A stretch of DNA of 64,000 bases from Chitinophagaceae bacterium (GCA_947371755.1 CANBQT010000002.1:62001-126000), one strand, 5' to 3'. Positions 53,517-62,449 are shown, numbered from the stretch's first letter. The notes: generated by a model not told the origin, from the sequence alone. A program made the numbers and translations.

Positions 53517-54800
53517 ATGATGCTTGATAGAACAAAGGCCCCAGTAATACAGGATGCGGTAGATTTTGACGTAAAGTTGAAGCCATATGAAGGTTTTCAA
53601 TTAGACAATGGCACACCAGTTTATACCATTAATGCCGGGGCTGAAGAAGTAGTGATGTTAGAATTGGTATTCCATGCAGGGAATTGGTACGAAGACAAAA
53701 ATATTGTTGCAGCCACCACTAACCACCTTTTAAAAAATGGCACCAAGAATAAAACAGCTTTTGAAATCAACGAGTTTTTTGAATTTTACGGTGCTTTCTT
53801 AAGTCGCAGTTGTTTTAACGAAACTGCAACCATCACTTTACATTGTCTGAATAAGCATTTGGCTATTTTATTGCCGGTTGTAACCGAATTAATCTCTGAT
53901 GCAATATTTCCGGAATCTGAATTAGCCATATATAAACAAAATCAAAAACAACGTCTGGAAGTAAATCTTAAAAAATGCGATTTTGTAGCCAATAGATTAA
54001 TAGATGAATACATTTATGGATTTGATCATCCTTATGGGAAATACACGTCTGCAAAGGATTTCGACCAATTAGAACAAAGGGATCTGATAGATTTTTATAA
54101 TAAATATTATACGCATGGCAAATGTTTGATCTTTGTTGCAGGTAAGCTACCTTCTGAGCTTTCAACAATGTTAAATAACGAACTTGGAAAATTACCTTTC
54201 AATCAAACTGATAAAATAATCAAGCAAATCCCACAGGTAAGAGCAAGCCAGAAAAAATATAGAATCACAAATGATATTGATTCAGTTCAGGCAGCCATCC
54301 GCATTGGAAGACCATTCCCTAACAGGCACCATCCCGACTTTCCGAAAGTGGGGGTTTTGAACAATTTATTTGGTGGTTTTTTCGGCTCTCGTTTAATGAG
54401 TAATATCCGAGAAGACAAGGGATATACTTATGGTATCCATAGTTATATACAAAACCATATTCACGATACCGCTTTATTAGTAAGTACTGAAGCCGGCAGG
54501 GATGTGGCAGAAGCTACTATTACCGAGGTCTATAAAGAAATGGCTTTACTCAGAGATGAATTAATAGATGCAGAAGAACTTGACCTGGTTCGGAATTATA
54601 TGATTGGATCATTATTAGGCGACTTGGATGGTCCTTTTCAAATCATGGCCCGCTGGAAAAACTATATCCTCAATAATCTTGATGCAAACTATTTCTACAA
54701 TAGCCTGGAAATAGTACGTACAATCTCAGCTGAAGAGCTGCAGGAATTGGCTAAGAAATACCTGCAACCAGAGGATTTCTATGAACTACTAGTCATTTAA
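53517..54800 (+). CDS. M16-family peptidase homologue lacking zinc ligands
   Basis: 427 residues with the two-domain M16B fold (VMLELVFHAGNWYED at the front; PNRHHPDFPKVGVLNNLFGGFFGSRLMSNIRED in the middle, the substrate-binding R..Y segment as DKGYTYGIHSY). The metal motif HxxEH is replaced by Ala66-Thr-Thr-Asn69-His70 before LLKNGT, so the first His and the catalytic Glu are missing. It should be the non-catalytic partner of an active M16 subunit. No catalytic partner adjoins; another M16 gene begins at the right edge. Confidence 0.88.
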   Translation: MMLDRTKAPVIQDAVDFDVKLKPYEGFQLDNGTPVYTINAGAEEVVMLELVFHAGNWYEDKNIVAATTNHLLKNGTKNKTAFEINEFFEFYGAFLSRSCFNETATITLHCLNKHLAILLPVVTELISDAIFPESELAIYKQNQKQRLEVNLKKCDFVANRLIDEYIYGFDHPYGKYTSAKDFDQLEQRDLIDFYNKYYTHGKCLIFVAGKLPSELSTMLNNELGKLPFNQTDKIIKQIPQVRASQKKYRITNDIDSVQAAIRIGRPFPNRHHPDFPKVGVLNNLFGGFFGSRLMSNIREDKGYTYGIHSYIQNHIHDTALLVSTEAGRDVAEATITEVYKEMALLRDELIDAEELDLVRNYMIGSLLGDLDGPFQIMARWKNYILNNLDANYFYNSLEIVRTISAEELQELAKKYLQPEDFYELLVI

Positions 54801-54940
54801 AAACACATAAAAGGGACTATTTTATTTAGAATTTATTGGATTTATATCATGTACCTATATGACAAACGTCATGTGGTGATGAGAATAGGGATTTTAACTT
54901 TATGTCTGCAAATAATTAGATGATAATTAAACCAAGCAAC

Positions 54941-55375
54941 ATGAAGACTGAATATCTTATTAACGTAAAAGCAGTAGACAATAGACTACACATTTTCCTT
55001 AACGGAAAAACCATTTGGGACAGCGGCATCATTCATGGCGACCCAACTATGGATGTAATAATTGACTTAACTAGTCATTTGTTAGCCTATGAAGGTAGTA
55101 CCTGCGAACTTATTTTTGAAGGATTCAATGATTCTTATGGAGAAACTTCAAATGAAGAGGGTTTTAACCCCTGGCATTTTAACTATCGGGTCTTTTCAAG
55201 AACTACAGACGCAAATGGAAATATAGTTGAAGAAAGGGATCTGCTTCAACCTTATAACGAGAAGCACTTATCTAATCCAAATGTGAGGGCTATTAATAAT
55301 CGCTACCAGATTATGAGAAAAGACCTCGAATTCAAAGTGATCTCTAACGCATTGACACAACAATTCTATAACTAG
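54941..55375 (+). CDS. Hypothetical protein
   Basis: 144 residues from ATG 54941 (an upstream ATG at 54920 would add seven). No signal peptide, no TM. Beta-rich and acidic, with LHIFLNGKTIWDSGIIHG, TCELIFEGFNDSYGET and NPWHFNYRVFSRTTDANG; a jelly-roll-like lectin or accessory fold is conceivable but unsupported. I do not recognise the family. It lies 45 bp upstream of the dikinase gene in the same direction. Confidence 0.6.
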   Translation: MKTEYLINVKAVDNRLHIFLNGKTIWDSGIIHGDPTMDVIIDLTSHLLAYEGSTCELIFEGFNDSYGETSNEEGFNPWHFNYRVFSRTTDANGNIVEERDLLQPYNEKHLSNPNVRAINNRYQIMRKDLEFKVISNALTQQFYN

Positions 55376-55420
55376 TAAACCAATCCAGGTTTACTTTTTT
55401 TTTAATATTAAATAAATACT

Positions 55421-58177
55421 ATGGCACAAGTTAAAAAGGCCACCAAATACGTTTATGCATTTGGCGGTGGAAAGGCTGATGGAAATGAGTCCATGAAAAA
55501 TCTACTAGGTGGCAAGGGTGCGAACCTAGCAGAAATGGCGGGTCATCCAAAACTTAAATTACCGGTCCCTCCAGGTTTTACTATTACAACGGATGTTTGT
55601 ACTTATTACTATGCAAACAAAAAGAAATATCCTGTGGTGCTGCAAGAGCAAGTAAAAAAAGCTTTGGCTTCTGTTGAAAAAGAAATAGGTAAAAAATTCG
55701 GCGACGTTAATAATCCCCTTTTAGTTTCTGTACGTTCTGGCGCAAGAAAGTCAATGCCAGGTATGATGGAAACCGTATTGGATATTGGCTTAAATGAAAA
55801 AACAATTGAAGGTTTAATAAAACAATCTGGCGATGCAAGATTTGCTTATGATGCATATCGCCGTTTAATTATGATGTATGCAGATGTGGTGATGGAAAAA
55901 GCCGGCGGCATTGAAGTGAAGAGTGGCAAAGGAATCCGTAAACAATTGGATGAAAAACTTGAAAAAGTAAAACACAAGAACGGATACAAATTAGATACCG
56001 ACTTAACTGTTGATCAATTAAAAGCTTTGGTTAAAGATTTTAAAGAAACAGTGAAAAAAGTATTAGGCAAACCTTTCCCTGAAGATCCATGGGAACAACT
56101 ATGGGGAAGTGTAGGTGCCGTATTTAGTAGCTGGAGCGGTAAGCGCGCTGTTGAATACAGACGCATCGAAAAAATTCCTGATGAATGGGGAACTGCTGTA
56201 AATGTGCAGTCAATGGTTTTCGGAAATATGGGAGAAACCAGCGCTACAGGTGTTGCATTTACTCGTAACCCGGGTAATGGTGAAAATAAATTCTATGGTG
56301 AGTACCTATTAAATGCACAAGGTGAAGACGTTGTAGCAGGTATTAGAACTCCAGCGCCTGTGAATGAATATTCCAAAAACGATCAGAGTAAACACTTGCC
56401 TACACTAGAAAAAACAATGCCTGCTGTTTACAAAGAATTATTTGCTATCCAAAATAAATTGGAAAAGCATTATAAGGATATGCAAGACATTGAGTTTACT
56501 ATTGAAAAAGGAAAACTTTACATGTTGCAATGTCGAATTGGTAAACGTAATGGTGTAGCTGCAGTGAAAATTGCAAGCGATATGTTCAACGAAAAACTAA
56601 TTGATGCAAAAACAGCTATCATGCGTGTTGGACCTAACCAATTAGTGGAATTATTATTACCAATGTTGGATCCAAAAATACAAGCCGCAACCAAACCAAT
56701 CGCTAAAGGATTACCTGCTGGACCAGGTGGAGCAAAAGGACGCGTTGTATTCTCTTCAAACGATGCTGTTGAATGGGCTAGTCGTGGTGAGAAAGTAATT
56801 CTAGTTCGTGAAGAAACTTCTCCTGAAGATGTGGATGGTATGCACAAATCACAAGCCATCTTAACAACGAAGGGAGGAATGACTTCACACGCAGCCCTAG
56901 TTGCACGAGGTTGGGGTAAATGCTGTATCGTTGGTTGTACTGATATTGAAATTCACAGCGAAACAAAATCGTTCAAGGCTAATGATGGTACTTTTATTAA
57001 AGAAGGCGACTGGATCAGCTTGGATGGTACCAAGGGTTTAGTTTACTTAGGTAGCATGGCATTGGTTGATATTGACTTGGATAAAAACCTGGCTTATAAA
57101 AACCTGATGAAGCTGGTTGACAAAACCAAAACAATGGGTGTTCGCACCAATGCAGAAACTCCAGGTGATGCTGCACAAGGTTTAAAATTTGGTGCTGAAG
57201 GTATCGGCTTGTTTAGGACAGAACATATGTTCTATGGAGAAGGAAGTGATGAGCCTCTATTCCTATTACGCAAAATGATTGTGAGCAAAACTGAAAAAGA
57301 AAGAAGAGTTGCACTGAACGACCTAGCGAAGTTTGTGAAGAAGGATATGAAAGCTACATTGAATACCATGAATGGTTTCCCTGTAACTATTCGCTTACTT
57401 GATCCACCTTTGCACGAGTTTGTGCCTCATGATGCCGCAAAACTTAATCAGTTGAGCAAGGAGTTAGGAATTAGTATGAGCTTGTTGAAAAGAAGGGTTT
57501 TAGCATTACATGAGAATAACCCAATGTTAGGTCACCGTGGTGTTCGTTTGGGTATCTCCTATCCTGAAATTACAGAAATGCAGATCAGATCTATCTTTGA
57601 AGCAACTGCAGAATTATTGATTGCAGGTAAGAAACCTTTCCCTGAAATCATGGTGCCAGTAACATGTACAGTTAATGAGTTAACTCACCAGAAAGCAATT
57701 GTTGAAAGAGTGTATAAGGAAGTATTAGAAAAAACTAAGTTGAAAAAAATTCCTTATCTGTTTGGAACAATGATTGAGATTCCAAGAGCCGCATTAAAGG
57801 CAGAGAAAATGGCAACAGAAGCTGACTTCTTTAGTTTTGGTACGAACGACTTAACTCAAATGAGTTTTGGATTCAGTCGTGATGATATTGGCGGTTTCTT
57901 ACCAAACTATCTTGATCAAAAAATCTTAGAAGACGATCCATTTCAAACCATCGATCAGGAAGGTGTGGGCGAGTTAATTAAGTTCGGAACAGAACGCGGC
58001 AGAAAAACAAAACCTAATTTAAAAGTAGGTATCTGTGGCGAACATGGAGGTGATGCAGAGAGTGTTAAGTTCTGTCACCAAATAGGTATGAACTATGTAA
58101 GCTGTTCTCCTTTCCGTGTGCCCATCGCTAGATTAGCAGCAGCACAGGCAGCAGTAAGCTTCCCTAGAAAAAAATAA
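55421..58177 (+). CDS. ppdK: Pyruvate, phosphate dikinase
   Basis: 918 residues. The ATP-grasp domain begins with VYAFGGGKADGNESMKNLLGG and KGANLAEMA; GARKSMPGMMETVLDIGLN follows. The phospho-carrier His is at about residue 489 in GGMTSHAALVARGWGK; the PEP/pyruvate barrel has GIGLFRTEHMF, FSFGTNDLTQMSFGFSRDD and GICGEHGGD. It interconverts pyruvate + ATP + Pi and PEP + AMP + PPi, for gluconeogenesis or PPi-based glycolysis. Full length; followed by a strong terminator. Confidence 0.96.
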   Translation: MAQVKKATKYVYAFGGGKADGNESMKNLLGGKGANLAEMAGHPKLKLPVPPGFTITTDVCTYYYANKKKYPVVLQEQVKKALASVEKEIGKKFGDVNNPLLVSVRSGARKSMPGMMETVLDIGLNEKTIEGLIKQSGDARFAYDAYRRLIMMYADVVMEKAGGIEVKSGKGIRKQLDEKLEKVKHKNGYKLDTDLTVDQLKALVKDFKETVKKVLGKPFPEDPWEQLWGSVGAVFSSWSGKRAVEYRRIEKIPDEWGTAVNVQSMVFGNMGETSATGVAFTRNPGNGENKFYGEYLLNAQGEDVVAGIRTPAPVNEYSKNDQSKHLPTLEKTMPAVYKELFAIQNKLEKHYKDMQDIEFTIEKGKLYMLQCRIGKRNGVAAVKIASDMFNEKLIDAKTAIMRVGPNQLVELLLPMLDPKIQAATKPIAKGLPAGPGGAKGRVVFSSNDAVEWASRGEKVILVREETSPEDVDGMHKSQAILTTKGGMTSHAALVARGWGKCCIVGCTDIEIHSETKSFKANDGTFIKEGDWISLDGTKGLVYLGSMALVDIDLDKNLAYKNLMKLVDKTKTMGVRTNAETPGDAAQGLKFGAEGIGLFRTEHMFYGEGSDEPLFLLRKMIVSKTEKERRVALNDLAKFVKKDMKATLNTMNGFPVTIRLLDPPLHEFVPHDAAKLNQLSKELGISMSLLKRRVLALHENNPMLGHRGVRLGISYPEITEMQIRSIFEATAELLIAGKKPFPEIMVPVTCTVNELTHQKAIVERVYKEVLEKTKLKKIPYLFGTMIEIPRAALKAEKMATEADFFSFGTNDLTQMSFGFSRDDIGGFLPNYLDQKILEDDPFQTIDQEGVGELIKFGTERGRKTKPNLKVGICGEHGGDAESVKFCHQIGMNYVSCSPFRVPIARLAAAQAAVSFPRKK

Positions 58178-58191
58178 GACTGTTCATTTTA

Positions 58192-58225
58192 AATAAAAGC
58201 CTTCCGCCTGCGGAAGGCTTTTATT
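58192..58225. terminator. Intrinsic terminator after ppdK
   Basis: 16-bp perfect stem, AATAAAAGCCTTCCGC with its complement, 2-nt gap in the middle; T-rich on the right arm. It lies 15 bp past the ppdK stop. Confidence 0.92.
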
Positions 58226-58278
58226 GTTTGTATAAAGTCTAAGAAAAAATAATCTTAACTTACCTCAAATTATTTATC

Positions 58279-58638
58279 ATGATCAAGTTCATTGCGAAAA
58301 CTTTAATTACTGCGGTTGCTGTATTAGTGGCAGCTTATGTATTGGATGGTGTTCATGTGAAAGATTCTTTGACTGCCGTTTTTGTAGCTGCTGTTCTTGG
58401 TTTATTGAATAGTTTTATAAAGCCCATTTTAGTAATCATCACAATACCTATTACCATTTTTACCTTAGGGTTATTTCTTTTAGTGATCAACGTACTTATA
58501 GTAAAATGGGTTTCAGATATCGTACCAGGATTTAGAGTAGATGGATGGGTATATGCACTGCTATTTAGTTTTGTGGTGTCTATTGCCACTTATTTAATGG
58601 AGAGTTTGATTGGTACTGATAAGAATCAGTCTGCGTAG
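58279..58638 (+). CDS. Phage-holin-superfamily-IV-like membrane protein
   Basis: 119 residues with four hydrophobic segments. AYVLDGVHVKDSLTAVFVAAVLGLLNSFIKPIL and ITIPITIFTLGLFLLVINVLIVKWVS carry the PF04020 (phage holin family IV) signature. In bacteria these are small chromosomal membrane proteins of unknown function; no prophage genes surround it, so lysis is not implied. Confidence 0.85.
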   Translation: MIKFIAKTLITAVAVLVAAYVLDGVHVKDSLTAVFVAAVLGLLNSFIKPILVIITIPITIFTLGLFLLVINVLIVKWVSDIVPGFRVDGWVYALLFSFVVSIATYLMESLIGTDKNQSA

Positions 58639-58682
58639 AAAAACAATCTAGTAATCTTAATATTTGTATGTACAGGCTCACA

Positions 58683-58708
58683 CCCCTCCATCGCATGCGA
58701 TGGAGGGG
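58683..58708. repeat. 26-bp perfect palindrome, copy 2
   Basis: Arms CCCCTCCATCGCA and its complement. It is identical to the core of the 25074-25109 palindrome. The rest of the 58639-58973 region holds the CTTCACT array and a pyrimidine-rich, T-biased stretch without a credible gene. Confidence 0.9.
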
Positions 58709-58743
58709 AAACCATTATTTATACCAAGTTTATTCCAACCTTT

Positions 58744-58792
58744 CTTCACTCCTCACTCTTCACTCTTCACTCTTCACTCCTCACTCCTCACT
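58744..58792. repeat. CTTCACT/CCTCACT heptamer array, copy 2 (seven units)
   Basis: Seven tandem 7-bp units in the order CTTCACT, CCTCACT, CTTCACT three times, CCTCACT twice, then a decayed CTTATCT. It lies 35 bp after the palindrome, in the same orientation as copy 1. Confidence 0.88.
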
Positions 58793-58973
58793 CTTATCTC
58801 TTCTTTTCCCTTTTTACTCTTTCATTTTTTCTTTTTTTTCACATTTTCGTCTCCATTTATCACAAAATAATTCCATTCATCCTTTTCAAAAAATCATTTA
58901 AAATTATAAATAATTGATTTTCAACTATTTATTTCATGCCCATTACTTCCTCTTACCGATTACTTGAAAAAAC

Positions 58974-59000
58974 TTGGTACTATGTGTTGCATAGTACCAA
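58974..59000. promoter_or_regulatory. Inverted-repeat operator of the PadR-PspC operon
   Basis: TTGGTACTATG and CATAGTACCAA form 11-bp perfect arms around TGTTG. The ATG/CAT core with dyad symmetry is the pattern bound by PadR-family repressors, and a padR gene lies in the operon. The repeat covers the position of the -33 element, so binding would block the promoter. Confidence 0.7.
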
Positions 59001-59009
59001 ATATTATTG

Positions 59010-59017
59010 CATCTTTG
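59010..59017 (+). promoter_or_regulatory. Probable -7 element of the PadR-PspC operon
   Basis: CATCTTTG differs from TAnnTTTG only in the first base. A TTG at 58987-58989, inside the operator, is 20 nt upstream, the usual spacer for Bacteroidota sigma factors. Confidence 0.5.
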
Positions 59018-59035
59018 TGTTGTCAATGACACGAC

Positions 59036-59063
59036 AAGTCAAAAATCAAAATTAAAAAGTCAA
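59036..59063. repeat. A-rich heptamer array (AAGTCAA type)
   Basis: AAGTCAA, AAATCAA, AATTAAA and AAGTCAA run in phase in the short leader before the small protein gene. The same unit type builds the 63641-63726 hairpin. Confidence 0.6.
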
Positions 59064-59074
59064 AAAATATTAAA

Positions 59075-59263
59075 ATGAAAACTCAAAACAAAAACACCGC
59101 AGCAAACATTGAAAAAACAGCCATTGAATCAATGTATCAGGAAACAAAAGAAACAATAGCTACAAATATGGCTACTGCTAACCATAAAACATTTAGCAAC
59201 GCTGAGCTATGGAATATCCAACGCAATATGCGCACTAGAACTGGAAGAAGATATTTTATCTAA
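59075..59263 (+). CDS. Small protein heading the PadR-PspC operon
   Basis: 62 residues, no signal peptide or TM. It is polar at the N-terminus and ends in FSNAELWNIQRNMRTRTGRRYF, a basic tail with a central Trp. The ATG lies about 50 nt after the operator and promoter, so it is almost certainly translated from the PadR-controlled transcript. I recall similar short ELWNIQR-type proteins in related genomes but know no function; the basic tail suggests binding to membrane or nucleic acid. Confidence 0.62.
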   Translation: MKTQNKNTAANIEKTAIESMYQETKETIATNMATANHKTFSNAELWNIQRNMRTRTGRRYFI

Positions 59264-59271
59264 ATCCAAGA

Positions 59272-59294
59272 GTCAACAACTTTAAGTTGTTGAC
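59272..59294. other. Intercistronic hairpin
   Basis: GTCAACAAC and GTTGTTGAC form a perfect 9-bp stem over TTTAA, 8 bp past the small-protein stop and 75 bp before padR. No T run follows; an RNA-processing or stability element is more likely than a terminator. Confidence 0.5.
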
Positions 59295-59369
59295 AAAATA
59301 GAAAACCTGATCAGTATTTATCACGGGTCTCCCCCAACAGAATAAAAGGGCGACCATAAAACTCCGGCT

Positions 59370-59738
59370 ATGGACATTCAGAACACACAGAGTCAGATGC
59401 GAAAGGGCGTATTGGAGTTTTGCATTTTATCCATTATCCGTCAAGGGGAAGTATATCCCAGTGACTTGGTAGATCGGATGAGGGCAGCGAACCTTCATAT
59501 TTTGGAAGGCACACTCTATCCTTTACTTACTAGATTAAAAAATGCAGGACTACTTACTTACCGTTGGGTAGAAAGTAATAGTGGGCCGCCACGCAAATAT
59601 TTTGTCATGACCGATTTAGGTCTTGAGTTCTACGGGGAACTGGAAAGAACCTGGAAAGAGCTGGCAGATGCAGTGCATACTTTAACACAGCCTTCAGCAG
59701 AACAACCTTCTACCGAAGAAAACCAACCCCAACCTTAA
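59370..59738 (+). CDS. PadR-family transcriptional regulator
   Basis: 122 residues. The winged helix is QMRKGVLEFCILSIIRQGEVYPSDLVDRM, LHILEGTLYPLLTRLKNAGLLTYRW, and the wing SNSGPPRKYFVMTDLGLEFYGEL. Only a short C-terminal helix and a Gln/Pro-rich tail follow, so it is the small PadR-s2 subtype. It should repress its own operon through the 58974-59000 dyad. The gene ends 17 bp before the PspC gene. Confidence 0.93.
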   Translation: MDIQNTQSQMRKGVLEFCILSIIRQGEVYPSDLVDRMRAANLHILEGTLYPLLTRLKNAGLLTYRWVESNSGPPRKYFVMTDLGLEFYGELERTWKELADAVHTLTQPSAEQPSTEENQPQP

Positions 59739-59755
59739 CCACAAAAAAAACTGAC

Positions 59756-61957
59756 ATGAAAAAGGTAATTAATATAAACTTCCAAGGCAGGGTAATACCC
59801 ATTGAAGAAACTGCCTACGACATACTGAAACAGTATGTGGAAAGTTTGAGAAGATTCTTTGCCAATGAAGAAGGTCGCGACGAAATCATCAATGATATTG
59901 AAGGACGTATTGCCGAACTATTTGGGGAGAGCTTGAAAAAAGGCGACACTTGTATTACTGATGATACAGTAAATAAGATCATTGCCAGTATGGGCCGCCC
60001 GGAAGATTTTGAAGGCGAAGAAGCAAATGTAAAATCCCAATTAGGTGGCGAGGGCAACAAACAGCAATATAATAGTGGGTATAATGCCTATGCAAACGAC
60101 CCAAGAGGCAGACTTTATCGTAACGATACAGATAAATTATTAGGTGGTGTTTGTAGCGGTATCGCTAACTACTTAAGAATTGACCCAACAATTGTACGAT
60201 TAGTTTTTGCATTGATGGTTTTTGGTGCAGGTACAGGTGTATTCTTATACATTCTGTTATGGATCATCCTTCCTTCAAAACCTTTGATCAACAATATCAC
60301 CAGCAAACGTTTATATAGAAATCCAGAAGAAAAAGTAATTGCAGGGGTAGCAAGTGGTATTGCCGCTTACTTCGATATCGCAGTATGGATTCCAAGATTA
60401 GTCTTTTGCTTACCATTGGTTTCAGGAATTATCTCCTCTATCATCCGCAATTCATTTTGGTGGGATGGAGATCCCTTCCCAGGTATGGTATTCGGATCCT
60501 TTGGCGGAACACTATTTGTAGTATATGCCATATTATGGGCTGTAATTCCAGAGGCAAATTCTGCATCTGAAAAATTAGAAATGCGTGGTGAAAAGGTTGA
60601 TTTGAACACCATCAAAAATACCATACAGGAAGACCTGGAAGGCTTTAAGAGTCGCGCTGAAAAATGGGGCGGTGAAGTGGGTGTTAAGGCAAATGAATGG
60701 AGTAAAGAATTTACACAAACAGTGAACGAAAAAGGTAAACACTTTACATCTGAAGTAAACTACGCGGCTAAGAAAACTACCGGCGGAATCTTTAAGATCA
60801 TTGGTTTTATTTTCAAAGCATTCTTCTTATTTATTGCAGGAGTTATTGCATTCGCATTACTGGTAACCTTACTTGCTTTTTTAGTAGCAAGTATCGGAGT
60901 ATTTCCACTGAAAAATTTCTTCCTGGAAGGATTCTGGCAAAACTTCCTGGCATGGTCTACCCTCCTATTATTCTTAGGAGTACCAGTTATCGCATTGATT
61001 ACTTGGTTAATTCGTAGAATCATGGGTGTGAAATCTGGTAATAAATCAGTTGGATTCACTTTCGCTGGAATGTGGGTACTAGGATTAATATCTGCTGGTA
61101 TTCTTGCTTTCATGATTGCAGAAAACTTTGATGCGAGAGCAAGAGATAAACAGGAATTAACCATTACTCAACCAGCTTCCGGAAAATTGATCATAAAAGT
61201 TCCTGACAGCAAAGTAAAGGTATATGGTCGCTGGTTTAAAATGGATGGATTACTTAGTATAACTGATGATAGCTTATTCTTAAATAATGTACGTATCCAC
61301 TTAGTAAAAAGTAACGACTCATTATTCCATATGGACGCTACCAAATATAGTAACGGAAGCAGCGAATCATCGGCTCTGAGAAATATCAAAGAAATGAATT
61401 ACGGTATCAGTCAGCAAGACAGCACTGTATGGCTCGATCGCGGATTCTCTTTACAACGTGGCACTAAATTTCGTAATCAGGGTGTTGTAGTTACCATTCA
61501 TATTCCAATTGGAAAAAGAATTTTAATCGATCGCACTGTACAACGTAGACTAAATCACTTTGACGTAAACAATGGCCGCAATGATTGGGATTCTGATGAA
61601 GACTGGAATGATAATTATGGATGGGATTCTGATGTGGAATATAAGATGACAGCAGGAGGATTAGAACGTTCTGATAAAAAAGTAAAAGTGGTAGACGAAT
61701 CACAGAACGAAGATAACAATACCAAACAGGAAGCATTAGAAAACTATAAGAAGAGTAAAGAAGAACTTAAAAAAGAATACGAGAAAAAACAAAAAGAAGC
61801 AGAGGATCTTAAAAAAGAATTAGATAAACCAATTGATAGTACGCAGTATCGTTATAAAAAAGCTACCGCTATAAATGCACCAGCACCTGCAGAATCAAAC
61901 ACTCAATTGGAAGATATCCTTGATTCACATATTCTATTAATGCAAATGGTATTATAA
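59756..61957 (+). CDS. Dual PspC-domain membrane protein
   Basis: 733 residues. An N-terminal acidic domain (INFQGRVIPIEETAYDILKQYVE, IINDIEGRIAELFGE) precedes two PspC domains: RLYRNDTDKLLGGVCSGIANYLRIDP with its TM (about 115-175) and RLYRNPEEKVIAGVASGIAAYF with its TM (about 182-265). Three further TMs lie at about 350-460, then an extracytoplasmic beta region and a Lys/Glu coiled coil near 660-700. Proteins of this type are thought to sense or answer envelope stress. The partner regulator padR lies directly upstream. Confidence 0.9.
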   Translation: MKKVININFQGRVIPIEETAYDILKQYVESLRRFFANEEGRDEIINDIEGRIAELFGESLKKGDTCITDDTVNKIIASMGRPEDFEGEEANVKSQLGGEGNKQQYNSGYNAYANDPRGRLYRNDTDKLLGGVCSGIANYLRIDPTIVRLVFALMVFGAGTGVFLYILLWIILPSKPLINNITSKRLYRNPEEKVIAGVASGIAAYFDIAVWIPRLVFCLPLVSGIISSIIRNSFWWDGDPFPGMVFGSFGGTLFVVYAILWAVIPEANSASEKLEMRGEKVDLNTIKNTIQEDLEGFKSRAEKWGGEVGVKANEWSKEFTQTVNEKGKHFTSEVNYAAKKTTGGIFKIIGFIFKAFFLFIAGVIAFALLVTLLAFLVASIGVFPLKNFFLEGFWQNFLAWSTLLLFLGVPVIALITWLIRRIMGVKSGNKSVGFTFAGMWVLGLISAGILAFMIAENFDARARDKQELTITQPASGKLIIKVPDSKVKVYGRWFKMDGLLSITDDSLFLNNVRIHLVKSNDSLFHMDATKYSNGSSESSALRNIKEMNYGISQQDSTVWLDRGFSLQRGTKFRNQGVVVTIHIPIGKRILIDRTVQRRLNHFDVNNGRNDWDSDEDWNDNYGWDSDVEYKMTAGGLERSDKKVKVVDESQNEDNNTKQEALENYKKSKEELKKEYEKKQKEAEDLKKELDKPIDSTQYRYKKATAINAPAPAESNTQLEDILDSHILLMQMVL

Positions 61958-61981
61958 ACTCGGTTGAAGTTGGGAAATAAA

Positions 61982-62013
61982 AGAACCTCTTTCTGATCTC
62001 AGCAAGAGGTTCT
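61982..62013. other. Hairpin after the PspC gene
   Basis: AGAACCTCTT and AAGAGGTTCT pair over 12 nt. The tail is CCCTTAAAA, not a T run, so it is at most a weak or Rho-assisted terminator, or part of the leader of the next gene. Confidence 0.4.
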
Positions 62014-62039
62014 CCCTTAAAAAAATTAAACTCAATTGT

Positions 62040-62429
62040 ATGCGAAAGATTCTTCTTGTTTTATTGATCGGATTCTTGATGCTATTTGGTTTCGTATTTT
62101 ATGTAGCTCATAAAATTATATCGAATACAGACATTTCAATAATTGTGAACGATACAGAAGATCAATATCTGGTGAATGCGTCATATAGTAGAGAACAATC
62201 TAGAAGGATACTTAGTTATATTGATGCACAACTTAGTAAGTCAAAACAATTCCGTCATTCGCGTATGGATGGAGACATCGAATTGGATGATCATACCAAA
62301 CTTTACATTAAAGCAAGACCTGGTCATTTAATAATCAAAGTAAATAAGAATGATAACGATAGCCCTTCTGTTGAAAGAATTAAGGAACTAACTGAAGGCA
62401 TTAAAGATCGGTTGACCAGCAATAATTGA
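62040..62429 (+). CDS. Small membrane-anchored hypothetical protein
   Basis: 129 residues. One N-terminal TM (ILLVLLIGFLMLFGFVFYVAHKII) and then a soluble polar domain (YSREQSRRILSYIDAQL, DDHTKLYIKARPGHLIIKV) outside the membrane. No family is recognised. It lies 82 bp behind the PspC gene and could belong to the same stress operon; a terminator with a UUCG loop follows it. Confidence 0.65.
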   Translation: MRKILLVLLIGFLMLFGFVFYVAHKIISNTDISIIVNDTEDQYLVNASYSREQSRRILSYIDAQLSKSKQFRHSRMDGDIELDDHTKLYIKARPGHLIIKVNKNDNDSPSVERIKELTEGIKDRLTSNN

Positions 62430-62449
62430 AAATTACAGTTAGATGATAG

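Noticed and set aside
58279..58638. Phage holin as a prophage marker
   Set aside because: The family is widespread as a chromosomal membrane protein and no other phage gene is near.
58683..58792. CRISPR or transposon terminal repeat
   Set aside because: Only heptad units without spacers, and no transposase or target duplication is visible around either copy.
58650..58901. Overlapping Ser/Phe-rich ORFs (68 and 77 codons) at the CTTCACT array
   Set aside because: They are translations of a pyrimidine-rich repeat with no start context, and the same repeat at 25136 is not in a comparable ORF.
60760..61164. 134-codon minus-strand ORF within the PspC gene
   Set aside because: Mirror of the PspC transmembrane region; composition (Asn/Ile/Pro/Lys rich) and position show it is a shadow.
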